Shown: piece after piece, positions 1-10,628 of the stretch
Position numbering within the stretch: position 1 is the stretch's first letter
Layout of the letters: each line of letters starts with the position of its first letter
Assembly (NCBI GenBank): GCA_946811695.1
Contig: OX328132.1
Span: forward strand, 51,310,367-51,374,366
From: Gonocerus acuteangulatus
Taxonomy: Eukaryota > Arthropoda > Insecta > Hemiptera > Coreidae
Direction: 5' to 3'
DNA: 64,000 bases
Made by a program: the position numbers and the translations under genes
Notes under the pieces: model-generated
What the model was told of the DNA's origin: nothing
Seen by the model: the letters and a program-made list of their open reading frames with translations, nothing else
Databases searched by the model: none

Positions 1-1
1 G

Positions 2-2308
2 ATAAAACATCTCCCACACAATTGTCTCATAAAACTACTACGGCTTATGAATTCAGTTTATGACTCGGGAAATATCCCTGAACCTTGGTGTGAAAGCATC
101 GTTATTCCAATATTGAAGCCTAATAAAGATAAATCCGACGTGACAAGCTATAGACCCATCTCTCTTACCAGCTGTGTCTGCAAGATACTCGAAAAAATGT
201 TGAATAAAAGGTTAATGTGGTATCTTGAATCTGGGAATCGCCTCTCAGTATATCAATGTGGTTTCAGAGAGAGACACTCAACACTTGACCATATAATCCG
301 ATTAGAGTCATTAATCACAGATTCGCTCATAAACAAAAAGGTCACACTCGCTGTATCTTTCGATATAAACAAAGCATTCGACACAGTCTGGCAAAGAGTA
401 ATTATTTCTAAACTCTATGAATGGGGTGTTCGTGGGAAGTCGCTCAAATTCATCAGTGCCCTCCTTTCGAACAGAACGTTCAGAGTCAGAAATGGAACTT
501 GTCTCTCAGATGTCTTTAAGCAAGAAATGGGTGTTCCTCAAGGCAGCGTTCTCAGTACAACTCTATTTCTTATTGCTATGGACTCAGTAAAAGATCACAT
601 ACCTCCCGATGTGCAGTACTTTCTTTATGTTGATGATCTACTAATAGTTCACAGTTCAAACACCACAGAAAATGCACAGAATAAAATACAAGAAGCTATT
701 AACTCTCTAGAACAGTGGACTGACTTGACAGGACTGACATTCTCCACACAAAAAACAAAAGCAATATTATTTACGAGGAAGAAATGCAACACAGACTATC
801 AACTAAAACTGTACAACACTCAAATACCCCAAACAAATGTTATTAAATTTTTAGGACTACACTTCGATAAACGTCTCACGTGGGTGCCTCATCTCAAAGA
901 ACTCCTCATAAGAAGTAGAAGATCTCTAAATCTTATGAGAGTCCTGAGTAACACAAGATGGGGTGCCGACAGACAAGTATTGCTACGTGTCTACCGAAGT
1001 TATACCAGATCCCTTCTGGACTATGGATGCGTGGCTTACTCGTCTGCCAAGCCCACTACACTAAATATGCTGAACACAATACACAATACTGGATTGCGCT
1101 TAGCACTAGGAGCTTTCCGGTCTAGTCCAGTCGAAAGTCTGTACGCAGAGGCAGTGGAGCCCCCTCTATCTTATAGGAGAGCGTTATTATCAGCTTCTTA
1201 TATCTACAAACTTAAATCTCACCCTGTCCAATCTTGTATTACTAACATAATGGTGAACCATTTTACGGGAAAATATGAGCAAAGACCCAGACATGTCCAA
1301 CCCTTTGTTGTAAGATTTCGTCAAACAGAAGAGCTGTTTGGCCTAGGTTCTTGGAACATCAGTAGACACAAACTCGCATCGACTGCACCCTGGACGACAC
1401 GAAACTTCAATATAGACCTTACACTTACAAAGTACAAAAAATCAGACCCACTATCGACACTCCAATATACACATTACTTCACAGAGTACCTGAACAAACA
1501 CTCAGACTGTCTTACAATATATACAGACGGATCAAAAACACAAAATGGAGTTGGGTGTGCAGCTGTCATAGAGAGAAATGTATATGCCGAGAAGCTCCCG
1601 CCTTATTTAAGCATCTTAGATGCGGAATTAAATGCCATCCTTTTAGCTCTGAAGAACATCCCACCAACCCAGAAAACGCATGTTATCATTTGCAGCGACT
1701 CATTGGGATCACTGCAGGATCTTCAGAACATCTACGCTACACATCCCATATGCACTGAAATACAAGACAAAATACAAGACTTACAAACAAGAGGCAAACA
1801 CGTTACACTGTTTTGGCTGCCAGGACACAAAAACCTTGGACAGAGTGACACTGCTGACAGACACGCCAAGGATATTACAGAAAAACAAACATACACACAG
1901 ACTGAACTCTACTATAAGAACGTTATTAGACAAACTCGACATACAATACTCGAAAAATGGAAACAGGAATGGACTCACAAAACCGACAATAAATTAAGAA
2001 ATATCAAACATTACATTCTAAATTGGGAATCATCCAACCGGGACAATCGTCGTGAAGAAGTTGTACTTGCAAGATTGAGGATCGGACACACTCGGCTAAC
2101 TCATGAATACCTGATGACCAAAACTGAAAAACCAACCTGTACAATATGTAACAGTGACCTAACCGTACAACATATCTTAACAGACTGTCAGTCACGACTT
2201 AATTTGGACATTCCTCACGACATGACAGAACTCCTTGGAGATGGCAGCCCTCATATTGACAAGATACTCTCACACCTAAAAGACACCAACATATTTGACA
2301 AAATATAA
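2..2308 (+). CDS. LINE ORF2 C-terminal part: reverse transcriptase + RNase H (I-like)
   Basis: Polyprotein of a non-LTR retrotransposon, whose role is target-primed reverse transcription of its own RNA. The frame is open to the left edge, so the protein starts outside the window; the first internal Met is at 47. From that Met, the reverse transcriptase domain covers about residues 1-270, with a PILKPNKD entry motif, a GVPQGSVLS motif near residue 165 and the catalytic YVDD near residue 193. An RNase H domain follows at about 490-620, with IYTDGSK, DAELNA, CSDS and a TADRHAKD-type motif, so the acidic active-site set looks complete. A Cys/His knuckle (CTICN...TVQHILTDC) lies near the C-terminus. 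RT plus RNase H plus a terminal Cys motif is typical of I-clade or related arthropod LINEs; clade assignment is inference. The frame is intact over more than 750 codons, suggesting a young copy. The endonuclease domain would lie upstream, outside the window. Confidence 0.93.
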   Translation: MKHLPHNCLIKLLRLMNSVYDSGNIPEPWCESIVIPILKPNKDKSDVTSYRPISLTSCVCKILEKMLNKRLMWYLESGNRLSVYQCGFRERHSTLDHIIRLESLITDSLINKKVTLAVSFDINKAFDTVWQRVIISKLYEWGVRGKSLKFISALLSNRTFRVRNGTCLSDVFKQEMGVPQGSVLSTTLFLIAMDSVKDHIPPDVQYFLYVDDLLIVHSSNTTENAQNKIQEAINSLEQWTDLTGLTFSTQKTKAILFTRKKCNTDYQLKLYNTQIPQTNVIKFLGLHFDKRLTWVPHLKELLIRSRRSLNLMRVLSNTRWGADRQVLLRVYRSYTRSLLDYGCVAYSSAKPTTLNMLNTIHNTGLRLALGAFRSSPVESLYAEAVEPPLSYRRALLSASYIYKLKSHPVQSCITNIMVNHFTGKYEQRPRHVQPFVVRFRQTEELFGLGSWNISRHKLASTAPWTTRNFNIDLTLTKYKKSDPLSTLQYTHYFTEYLNKHSDCLTIYTDGSKTQNGVGCAAVIERNVYAEKLPPYLSILDAELNAILLALKNIPPTQKTHVIICSDSLGSLQDLQNIYATHPICTEIQDKIQDLQTRGKHVTLFWLPGHKNLGQSDTADRHAKDITEKQTYTQTELYYKNVIRQTRHTILEKWKQEWTHKTDNKLRNIKHYILNWESSNRDNRREEVVLARLRIGHTRLTHEYLMTKTEKPTCTICNSDLTVQHILTDCQSRLNLDIPHDMTELLGDGSPHIDKILSHLKDTNIFDKI

Positions 2309-2358
2309 AATAAAATAGAAAGAACATTAAGGTGGACCAAACAGCTCTTCCAAAAGAA

Positions 2359-2362
<4 letters not shown>

Positions 2363-2415
<53 letters not shown>
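2363..2415. repeat. Poly(T) tract of 53 bases inside the LINE 3' UTR
   Basis: Uninterrupted T run 55 bases after the ORF2 stop codon. In the reverse-oriented relative at 21 kb a shorter tract occupies the comparable place (the A run at about 21245-21257 on the plus strand), so it may belong to the family's 3' UTR and have expanded here. The alternative is a nested minus-strand insertion whose body is very short. Confidence 0.75.
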
Positions 2416-2921
2416 CAACTGATTGCACCATTTCTAAATCCAGCTTAACTTTTTGAATCGGCATTGCTTTGATGATGCACAACTAACCTTGAATTAAACC
2501 AGTTGGCTGTATAATTACATTTATACGTAGAATTGAAATTCCTAGGATTGTATATATGCACTAATTAACATAACTGTGTATGTATATAGTATTTATTGTA
2601 TAATTGTAGTAATAATTGCATTAGGCCTTAGTTATATAGAATGTACACATATAGACAATAACGTAATATAATGTAGTAATATATAAATAATGTAAGCATA
2701 AACAATTATGTAATTTAATATAATGTAATAATGTATAAACGATATAAATATATAGACAATAATGTAATATAATATAATGTAAGAATATATACTCAATGTA
2801 TAATGCATGTGTTAACATGCAGAAAACAATGTAATATATATATAAAAAATGTAAGGTGTACATCGCTATAAAGCGTTAACACAAAAATAAAATAAAAAAA
2901 AAAAAAAAAAAAAAAAAAAAA

Positions 2922-3308
2922 GAATCTTTCATGAGGGTCCTTGTGCCGCATCCAGACTCGGCCGGGGCCCACAAAGCTATACCCTACTTACAATCCTATA
3001 AGGCCCTTTTCTTCGAGGGAATAGAAAGCTCCGGATAGAGGGAATATATTCTTCAAGGCAAAGAATCATTTAGTTTCTGAACGCGGTTCGGGCCCTTTGA
3101 TTGGCTTCAAATTGAGAATCGAATCATAATTGCCGATATTCCGCTGGAAAAAGAGGCAATGATTTATTAGAAGCAATATTTTTATTTGAACAGGTTCCGA
3201 TGTTCCATAAAACCATACCAAATTGAACAATTTTATTCTTCATAGATTGTTGCCATTTGGAAAATTGTGGGAGAAATTGGGGATAGCATTGATATTTCGA
3301 CCAGCCCC
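2922..3308. other. No gene seen
   Basis: Unique-looking sequence of moderate GC between the LINE poly(A) and the TTAA-flanked element. I see no long frame, RNA gene or repeat signature. Confidence 0.5.
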
Positions 3309-3312
3309 TTAA

Positions 3313-4118
3313 GGGGTAATACTACCTTGTAACTTTTTATTTTATCATTTTTTTATAGGCTACAATTCTTCCTTGACGAAACAAAAATGATATCCAAGAG
3401 TGTTTATGTGAAGAAAAATTTTTTAAATGGGCAAAAAATACGATTTACCGATGCGATGCTGATATGAAGATAATTTTTTGAGTGAGCTTCAAATGGTCCT
3501 TTTTTAATTGTTAAATTAACATTTCTAAATTGAAACCCATTTTTTTTTATCTTTAATAGAAGAAAGTATGAAAAACAATTAAATAGCAAAAAAGACCATT
3601 AAACTTTAAAGTCGTTTTCTCAAAACTACGTTTTTCAAATCGGGCGATACTCTGGCGTCTTCAATTTTGGCCCGAGCAACTTAAAATTGTAACTGCAGCT
3701 TTCTAATGATATTTGCTAGTAAAGTGCGTAGGATTTTGTGGATTCATTGAATTATAACGATTTTATGATGATTTTTGACGGATGTTTTAATAGAAAATGA
3801 ATAAATGTCCGCCATTTCCGAAAAAATTAATATTTCTTAAAAATCCTCCGTAATTTACTAAATTTTACCTTCTTCTTCTGAAGTAATTTTAGTTTTTCGT
3901 TGTTGCTTAAAAATTGCCACCCACAGACTATCGCCCACGAAAAAAAGAGGGTTTCCGTTCGTCAGACACATTTTTTTTCGAAGAATTGAAACTTTTTTTT
4001 GTTAATACTTTAACATCCCCTATAAAACGTTTGATATAATGAATTGAAAAATATTGATTTACCTGTTATTTATAAATCACTTTGATTTTGATCACACAAT
4101 GTAGTACATTATTACCCC
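3313..4118. mobile_element. piggyBac-like non-autonomous element with TTAA target duplication
   Basis: About 806 bases flanked on both sides by TTAA (3309-3312 and 4119-4122). The ends are inverted: GGGGTAATA at the left and TATTACCCC at the right, extended by ACTAC / GTAGTA. There is no coding capacity inside. Exact TTAA duplication with short inverted ends is the hallmark of piggyBac-type transposition, so this is best read as a MITE moved by a piggyBac transposase. A truncated reverse copy ending in the same TATTACCCC-TTAA lies at about 21292-21496. Confidence 0.72.
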
Positions 4119-4233
4119 TTAATCGAATAAAGACTACGCGCGAGATACCGCAGGCATAGATGTTGTTTAGACTTTTTTATGACATTTTTTGTAAAAATAT
4201 CTTCCATGATTTAATAAATGAATCTGTATTAAG

Positions 4234-4267
4234 GACGTTTCGGCTAATCATTGGTAGCCTTCGTCAG
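4234..4267 (-). ncRNA. Hammerhead ribozyme-like core, third copy
   Basis: Minus strand CTGACGA followed by a GGCTA...TAGCC stem (one closing base pair lost relative to the other copies), then GAAACGTC. Degenerate sister of the cores at 4488 and 4573. Confidence 0.52.
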
Positions 4268-4487
4268 ATTTAAGTAGGAAAATCAAGACTTCTCGACCAG
4301 GTTCTTGGAAAACTTGGAGAGTCGGTTGATAATGACTTTTGCCTCCTTTGGAGCACGTTGGCAGGGTCCCAGTGAATGCATCATGAAGATTAGATAGTTA
4401 GCCGTCGAGGTGATAACCAATCAGGAATTAGTTGGGCTTCGGCTAAGAAACCATCAACACGATTTTTGTAAAAAAATCTGTATTAAG

Positions 4488-4521
4488 AACGTTTCGGCTA
4501 CTCATTGGTAGCCTTCGTCAG
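4488..4521 (-). ncRNA. Hammerhead ribozyme-like core, inverted copy
   Basis: Reverse complement of the core at 4573: CTGACGA at 4521-4515 (minus), the same 6-bp stem II, then GAAAC at 4495-4491. It forms one arm of the inverted repeat. Confidence 0.58.
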
Positions 4522-4572
4522 CTAAAATGACAAAAAACAAAGAAAAAACAGAATTATTTTTTGTCATTTTAC

Positions 4573-4606
4573 CTGACGAAGGCTACCAATGAGTAGCCGA
4601 AACGTC
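4573..4606 (+). ncRNA. Hammerhead ribozyme-like core
   Basis: CTGACGA at 4573-4579 matches the CUGANGA core. Stem II is a perfect 6-bp hairpin, GGCTAC 4581-4586 with GTAGCC 4593-4598 (loop CAATGA), followed by GAAA at 4599-4602. The order and spacing of the two conserved boxes around stem II match hammerheads of Penelope-like elements. Stem III and the cleavage site are not resolved by eye; short stem III forms act as dimers in this group. Confidence 0.6.
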
Positions 4607-4790
4607 CTTAATACAGATTTTTTTACAAAAATCGTATTGATGTTTTCTTAGCCGAATCCCAACTAATTCCTGATTGCTTATCATAGTACTTCCGTTTTTG
4701 TGTTGATAGGCTCTACATTGGAAATCTAGTGAAATAATTTTCAAGGCTATATCTTTAACTGTTTTCAATAATACTTCAGCATTCTTCATT

Positions 4791-5640
4791 TATTTTGTAT
4801 TCATAAATTAGAGAAAATTACTTTGATTTTGATTACCCAGGGTAGTACATACATAAAGGAGTATCCATCATTTAATGATTGGGCTTAATGTTCCTGATAT
4901 AAATAATTTTATTTTTAGGCTCAAAGCAAATAATGAACTGAATATTTTGATTTAAGGAAAGAAATTGAGAGAATTGTATAACAAGACGTTATTCCATTAC
5001 GTTTGTCCACCACTAATAAATTCATCAGCTTATTAAAGTTTATTTTCACTTCTAAGTAAGTTAGACTTAGAAGATGAAAAGCAAAATTAAACTACTTCAT
5101 TAGTGATTAAGTATTCTTTTAAGGCGGACAGGGCTGAGATGTTGAAACGTAATTTCACTTCTGTTTTCACAAAATCCGAGGATTTAAAAATGTAACAGAA
5201 GCAGTCATTCCTTGAACTCGATAAAAAATGTAACCCCTGCTAATTTACTGATGAAAGAGCTCGCGAATGGAATAAGATTCTAGATATTAATTATTTAAAT
5301 TACGAAATGAAGAATATTTTAACGCTAAGTAGACATATAACCAAAGGATCTTTATTCGGGGTTTCCACCCACCGTATAGGGGTTCTATGACGTAATTCCA
5401 AGATAGTGACAAGAAAAGGTTAATGGTATGTCTTAAGCTTTCATGAAAAATGTAAACTCATTTATAAAAAAAAATCGGTCCAGTAACAGGCCACAAGGGA
5501 CCTTGCGGCACTCTGGGGACGTGTTGTGGTCAGTAATAGGCTCCGAACGCCTGAATTTCCCTTTTAAAGGTACCCATTAATAAATAAATTAAAAGCTGGG
5601 TGGGCCTAGGGACGATCAGGGACCCCGAATCCATCCTTCA
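4791..5640. other. No gene seen
   Basis: AT-rich sequence without long frames. The stretch 5380-5560 is more GC-rich, but I recognise no element in it. Confidence 0.45.
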
Positions 5641-5671
5641 AACGACGACAATAGATTCAATTGTCGTCGTT
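5641..5671. other. Perfect 12-bp hairpin (AACGACGACAAT)
   Basis: AACGACGACAAT at 5641-5652 and its exact reverse complement at 5660-5671, with a 7-base loop. A third direct copy of AACGACGACAA follows at 5682-5692. No terminator or gene context explains it. Confidence 0.7.
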
Positions 5672-5693
5672 TTATTGAATAGAACGACGACAA

Positions 5694-6260
5694 AATCTTT
5701 AGCGTGCGCAGGGATATCGAATTCAGATCCTCCAATTGGTACCGCACAAACTTACTGTCCGGAACCTGTAGGTTCCAATGATTTTATAGACCTCTGCAAC
5801 CTTTACTAGAAAAAAAACACACCCAAAGTACGTTATTATATTAAATTCCTAATTATGTTGGTACTCCGTTACCGCTTCTTTAACTGCCATAACTCCTCCC
5901 AAATGCCTATATAACCGCTACAGCTAATGCTGTATTTCGATCTTTGCCAAATGTTCTAGCAGGACAACATTTGTCAAACATGACCATCAAAGAGCCCCTC
6001 GATCACTTTTTTTACACCCATGACGAAAATTGTACTATTGATTCTCCTAATTGCTCTAGCATGTCGGTCGGTTCCCATCCAAGTTATGCCATCAACGTTC
6101 TTCCAAACCTGACCAAATAACTGAGTGACAAATTTCCTTTAAATAAGATATATCCCAATAGAGATTTTAGTATGATAATTGCAAAGGCTTTAAACAAGTA
6201 AGATATTAAGACACAACTGACCATAAGATCAACAAAATGATAAATAACCCTAAGGATAAT
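5694..6260. other. No gene seen upstream of the Penelope-like remnant
   Basis: AT-rich sequence that may include decayed upstream parts of the GIY-YIG element starting near 6262, but no RT motif is readable. Confidence 0.4.
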
Positions 6261-6261
6261 T

Positions 6262-6597
6262 TAATGCTGAATGCACATGGCATCTACAATATCCCATGCT
6301 CATGTGGAAAAAAATATATCGGGGAAACACAAAGATTGGTATCGAAAAAATATGAAGACTGGTAAAAACTGCAATATTGAAAAATCGTCAGGGGTAGAAC
6401 ATTTTTTCAGCAATAACAGCAATAATCATTTTTTCAAATTTGACAAGGTAAGCATTCTAGCTAGAATGGAAGACTACCAAGAATGGGTAATCAGCCAATC
6501 AGCGATCCAGATCGAACCCACCAACCAGTATCGAGCAAGATTGGAACTGAAGAATCAGAGACATGGAAGAGCCGACTACGCCCACGGAACCGCTTGA
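6262..6597 (+). pseudogene. Penelope-like element GIY-YIG endonuclease remnant
   Basis: Decayed C-terminal domain of a Penelope-like retroelement. One frame reads HGIYNIPCSCGKKYIGET, matching the GIY...YIG core with the two-cysteine insert (CxC) typical of these elements. The following frame carries an LARMEDYQEWVISQSAIQIE stretch like the conserved C-terminal helix, where canonical copies have an RI..EAIEI motif. Several stops and frame changes separate the pieces, and no RT is present. The domain normally nicks target DNA during retrotransposition. The fragment ends just before the 3' tail of the minus-strand RTE element. Confidence 0.72.
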
Positions 6598-6721
6598 ATA
6601 CCAATATTCATAGCGGTGAACCGAAAAAAATATACTCATTCTCAGACCAACCCTATATGACTAGTGAAACGTCGATGAAGAAGTTTGTGACACAGTCAAT
6701 ACCCGAATACTATATAATAAT

Positions 6722-9700
6722 AATAAAGCCTTCATTGTTCCATTACTAGCGTCGAGGAGCCTCGGTAAATTTCAGCCATTCCCTCCGGTTCCTGCAAAGC
6801 TGCTTCATTTGCTGGAGGGTTTTGCCTCTTTTCCCTCCAATCCTCTGGATATTTTCCTCATAGGAAATCCTAGGCCGACCTCGCGGTCTTTTCCAAGAGG
6901 GTCGAGCTTCTAAAACTTTCTTTGGTTCCTTTTCATCATCCATACGACATACGTGCCCAAACCACTTAAGCTGCCGGGATTCGAGCAAGGTCCTTAGTTC
7001 TGTCACCTCAAACTGTTCTCTTATCCTTTCATTTCTGATGCAATCTCTTCGTGTCTTTCCAACCGCTCTCCTCAGGAACTTCATTTCTGCTGCTGTAATG
7101 CGGCTGGCTTGCTTATCCAGGATTATCCAACTTTCGCTCCCATAAGTTAGTCACCAAACTCACTTCTCGGTGGCCAATTATGCTGTTACATATCTGGTGG
7201 TAAACTTGATTGGCCTTCGAAATTCTATGTGATATTTCTGGGTCAATATTGCCAAAAGAGCTGATTACTGTCCCTAAGTAGGTGAACTCCGGCACAACTT
7301 CTAATTCCTCCCCATTGCATATCAGATGAATGTCTTCTTGTTCTTCTCGGGACAGAACTAAGACCTTGCTTTTAGAGGTGTTAATAAACATTCCTTTTTG
7401 GCGTAGCTCTTCTTCCCATTCTATTAGGGCCTCCTGCATTTTCCCTTGTGAGTCAGTAATTAAAACAATATCATCGGCATACAGAAGGCTTTGCACTAGA
7501 ATGGTCCTTAAGTTCCATTTTCCAATGGCTGTCCGTGCTGTCCGGCGTTTGCATATTTTATGGATCTCATCCATAAAGATAATGAACAGGAGTGGACTCA
7601 GACTATCTCCCTGTCTCACGCCCCTTTCTAAGCAGAATGCCTCCGATTCTCTTCCATTGATCCGCACAACTCCCTTTGCATCACGATAGATCGACTTTAT
7701 GGCTGAGATCAGATCCCCTGGAATATCTTTGGCTGTCAATGCTTTCCATATTTCTTTTCTGGGCACTGATTCAAATGCTGCCTTTAACTCTAAAAATGTC
7801 AGAAAGATGTTTTTATCTCTGTCCCATGCCTTTTCTGCTAGGCTTCTTAGAACAAAAATGTGGTCCTGTGTCTGCTTTCCAGGACGGAACCCCGCCTGTA
7901 CATCCTCTATTTTGTTTTCAACCATTGTCCTCAGTCGCTTTTCCAATATGCTGGTATAAATTTTGTAGACGACTGAAAGCAAGCTTATAGGCCGATAGTT
8001 TTCACATTCAGTGGAGCTGCCTTTTTTGTGGATAGGGATAATTACACTAAATTCCCAGTCTCTAGAAATTTTCTTTGAATCCCAAATTAGTTGGAAAAGT
8101 TGCTGAAGCACTTTCACAAGCTCTTGGCCCCCATATTTGATCAGTTCCGGAGCTATGCCATCCCTACCAGCTGCTTTGCCTGCTTTTATTTTTTGAATGG
8201 CATCTACCACCTCCTCTTCATCTATGCACTCTTGACTTTCCTGATCACTGCAAGGAGGCAGGGAATCCTCTGAATCGTTGGCATCCCTCAAAAACTGTCC
8301 TTCATAAAATTCCTTGCACCTTCTCAGGATATGCGCTTCTTCTGTAATAATCATACCCCTTGCATCTTTGATGTTTCTCGTTGGCTTACTTCGCTTTCCC
8401 CTGAGAGATTTTACTTTTTGCCAAAATCTCTTAATGCTATCTCGGTGGTCTTCGTCCAGTCTTCTTCCAAACTTCTCCCAAGACTCTTTTTTTGCTTGAC
8501 GAACTTTAGCTTTGCAATCATTTCTGGCTGAGTGATACAAACTTAACCTCTCTGGTGTTCTATCTTGCAAATAAGCTTTCCATTCACTTTTCTTTCGATT
8601 TACAAAGCCCTTAATTTCCTCATTCCACCATTCTGAACGCTTCCTGTTACTTGATATTTTTCGGAAACCACACACATCCCTTGCTACATCTACGATGCAT
8701 GCTTTCAAAGCATTCCACAGTTGTTCTATATCATCTTCCAGGTCCAAGCTTCTCAGTCTGCCTTCTAGTGCATCCGTATACTGAGTTCTTTTTCCAATAT
8801 CCTCTAACGCTCTTACATTTATAGATAAAAAATTCTTTTTCTGCTCCTTTTGAAATACTGGAGGGATTTTGGTGTCAGCAATCAAGAGAAGGTGATCACT
8901 GCCAATTTCTGCACCTCTGATAACTTTAATGTCTGTGAAATACTGCCTGACATCCCTGTCATAAATGAAGTAGTCAATAATACTATTTCTATCCCGGCTC
9001 GAGAAAGTAATCTTGTGAATTCTCTTGTGGGGGAAGAAGGAGTTGCCTACAAGCAAATTATTTTCAACACAAAACTCTATTAGTCGTTGGCCATTCCCGT
9101 TTCTTGTACTCTCCCCTCCATGCAGACCCAGTACTCCATATCCAGCTCTAGGATCACAACCAGTTCTTGCGTTAAAGTCCCCACTCAGTATTGCATATCT
9201 TCCTTTATCCTTGATTCTATTGACCACTCTATGCAAGTCTGAATAGAATTCTTCCTTATCTACGACAGCAGTATCCTCTGTTGGGGCATACACTTGTACC
9301 AAAGTGACCTTCCCGATTGACATTTGGAAGTCCGCATATATTATTCTCGACGAGACAGGCTCCCAGTCTTCGAGTTTGTTAACCATAGCCGGGGTCATAG
9401 CTATTCCGACTCCTCCTTTAGCAAAACTTTCTTTGGGGACGCCCGCATAAATCAGGGTATAATCACTTTCCAGTTTGATTTCACCACTTCCTTTCTTCTT
9501 TAATTCACTAATTCCAAGTATGTCCACTTTATAAGTTTTCATTTCATTCACAAGCTCAACTTCTTTTCCATTTAAAGTTTTAATATTCCAGGTTCCAATT
9601 CGTAAGTCCTTAGCAGCGCCAGGTCGTTTCCGAAAGGTCCGTCCAATTCCGAGGCTACTGTGTTGGCTTTGAATCAGTTTGACTCCAGACGGGTGATTGG

Positions 9701-10158
9701 CCCAGTGCTGGAGGCCCCTTGCCCAGGGACAACAGGTTCCCGACGTTTATCAGGAGTCGGGGTCCCTAGGTAGATTGCCTTCACTACGGCTAAGAGCTCT
9801 ATCCACCCTTCGCAGTACATCAACCTTTCCACTGGACTCCAGCTCCGCCTGATGCTGTCTGCACATAGACCCAGCCGACTCCTACTGTCTTCGGCTCTAT
9901 GCCAGTACTGGTGCTACTGCTGCCTCACACCAGGGATTTTTATTGACCTCCCGGTCTAGATCCGCCGTGTTCATTCGAATGCAGGGCCACCTCGAGCAGG
10001 ATGCGGTATCTCTACCGCGCACGGACGGTCTTGGGTTTTCAGTATCCTTGGAGTCTCTACCCGACTACCCTGACTCCTCCACTACACCCCTGGAATTATG
10101 TGAGGACCATTTTCGAGGTCAACCCTAGAATCGGTCCTACCTCACACAACTCCTTGAC
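6722..10158 (-). mobile_element. RTE-type LINE, near full length
   Basis: The coding region lies at 6746-9751. The 3' end is very short, as usual for RTE: after the stop comes GAAGGCTTTATTATTATTAT, a TTA-type microsatellite tail near 6722-6740. Upstream, 9752-10158 is markedly GC-richer than its surroundings and probably represents the 5' UTR or lost N-terminal coding; this extent is inference. The C-terminal frame is broken. Confidence 0.75.
6746..9751 (-). pseudogene. RTE LINE polyprotein: EEP endonuclease + reverse transcriptase, one main disruption
   Basis: Minus-strand polyprotein of an RTE-type LINE. The 812-aa frame (9551-7113) holds an endonuclease/exonuclease/phosphatase domain (residues ~1-230; LSGDFNARTG near 9170, GSDHLLL near 8890) and a reverse transcriptase (~430-710; KAAGRDGIAPE, ENYRPISLL, GVRQGDSLSPLLF, catalytic YADDIVL near 7470). 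The frame is open upstream of the first Met to an in-frame stop near 9752 and contains RIGTWNIKTLNG, the usual start of the endonuclease fold, so the Met at 9551 is not the true start. Near 7130-7160 a short deletion shifts the frame; the C-terminus resumes as YGSESW...ITAAEMKFLRRAVG and ends at 6746 after KWFGHVCRMDD. Otherwise well preserved. RTE nickase and RT drive target-primed reverse transcription. Confidence 0.9.
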
Positions 10159-10170
10159 ATATATATTATC

Positions 10171-10171
<1 letters not shown>

Positions 10172-10203
<32 letters not shown>
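10172..10203. repeat. (TA)n microsatellite
   Basis: Alternating TA run at the boundary of the GC-rich RTE 5' region. Confidence 0.9.
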
Positions 10204-10205
<2 letters not shown>

Positions 10206-10287
10206 CATGTATATATTTATTTTAAGTCAAAATTTATGATAGAGTCAACCTTTAATAACTGTCGATAAATATGTAAACATTTTCTAG

Positions 10288-10415
10288 CCATGGAGTTATT
10301 TATTCCAAAAGTAGGGTGTTTGTCTCTCCAATGGAGTTATTTATTGCAAAAGTAGGGTGTTTGTCTCTCCAATGGAGTTATTTATTGCAAAAGTAGGGTG
10401 TTTGTCTCTCCAATG
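10288..10415. repeat. Three tandem copies of a 41-bp unit
   Basis: Unit CCAATGGAGTTATTTATTGC plus 21 further bases, repeated at 10288, 10328 and 10369 with a partial fourth. Copies 2 and 3 are identical and copy 1 differs by a deletion and a substitution, so the expansion is recent. Confidence 0.9.
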
Positions 10416-10628
10416 TTTTCATTCAGGCTAATGGAAAGGAATAATGTAAATATATAAATATCATAATAACTTTGTGTGTGTGTTTTCTGTTTCATGTCTA
10501 TAAGTGTATTATCATGAGTGTGTGCTGAAATGTAAATATACTCTGTAGGCTTGGATTTAGGATTAATGTTAGTTCCGATATATGTTGAAAGGAACTAACA
10601 CACTTTGTACATATAGATAGTACTTTTA
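10416..10628. other. No gene seen; small inverted repeat
   Basis: AT-rich sequence. GTTAGTTCC at 10569-10577 pairs with GGAACTAAC at 10591-10599. No element assigned. Confidence 0.45.

Larger units (their letters stand above)
1..2921 (+). mobile_element. Non-LTR retrotransposon (I-like), 3' part with 3' UTR and poly(A)
   Basis: The open frame ends at 2308. A ~580-base AT-rich 3' UTR follows and ends in a run of about 28 A at 2894-2921. The terminal segment around 2850-2890 (GTAAGGTGTACATCGC then an ACAC-rich stretch before poly(A)) recurs in reverse orientation at 21060-21110, confirming this as the 3' end of a family with several copies here. The 5' end is off the window, so a target-site duplication cannot be checked. 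Confidence 0.88.
4206..4790. repeat. Inverted-repeat cluster, Penelope-like terminal sequence
   Basis: About 120 bases at 4401-4521 are repeated in inverted orientation at 4573-4690 around a ~50-base centre, which itself pairs (TGACAAAAAA / TTTTTTGTCA). A third copy of the core lies at 4225-4267. Each core has the form CTGACGA-hairpin-GAAACG. The flanking stretch with TTAGCCGAA-CCCAAC and CACCTCGACGGCTAACTATC recurs at 57000-57060. Hammerhead-like cores and inverted terminal arrangements are known for Penelope-like elements. No coding sequence is left here, so family assignment is inference. Confidence 0.6.

Noticed and set aside
2621..2863. 80-codon minus-strand frame in the LINE 3' UTR
   Set aside because: It arises from AT-rich TATAATGTAAT-type repeats in the UTR.
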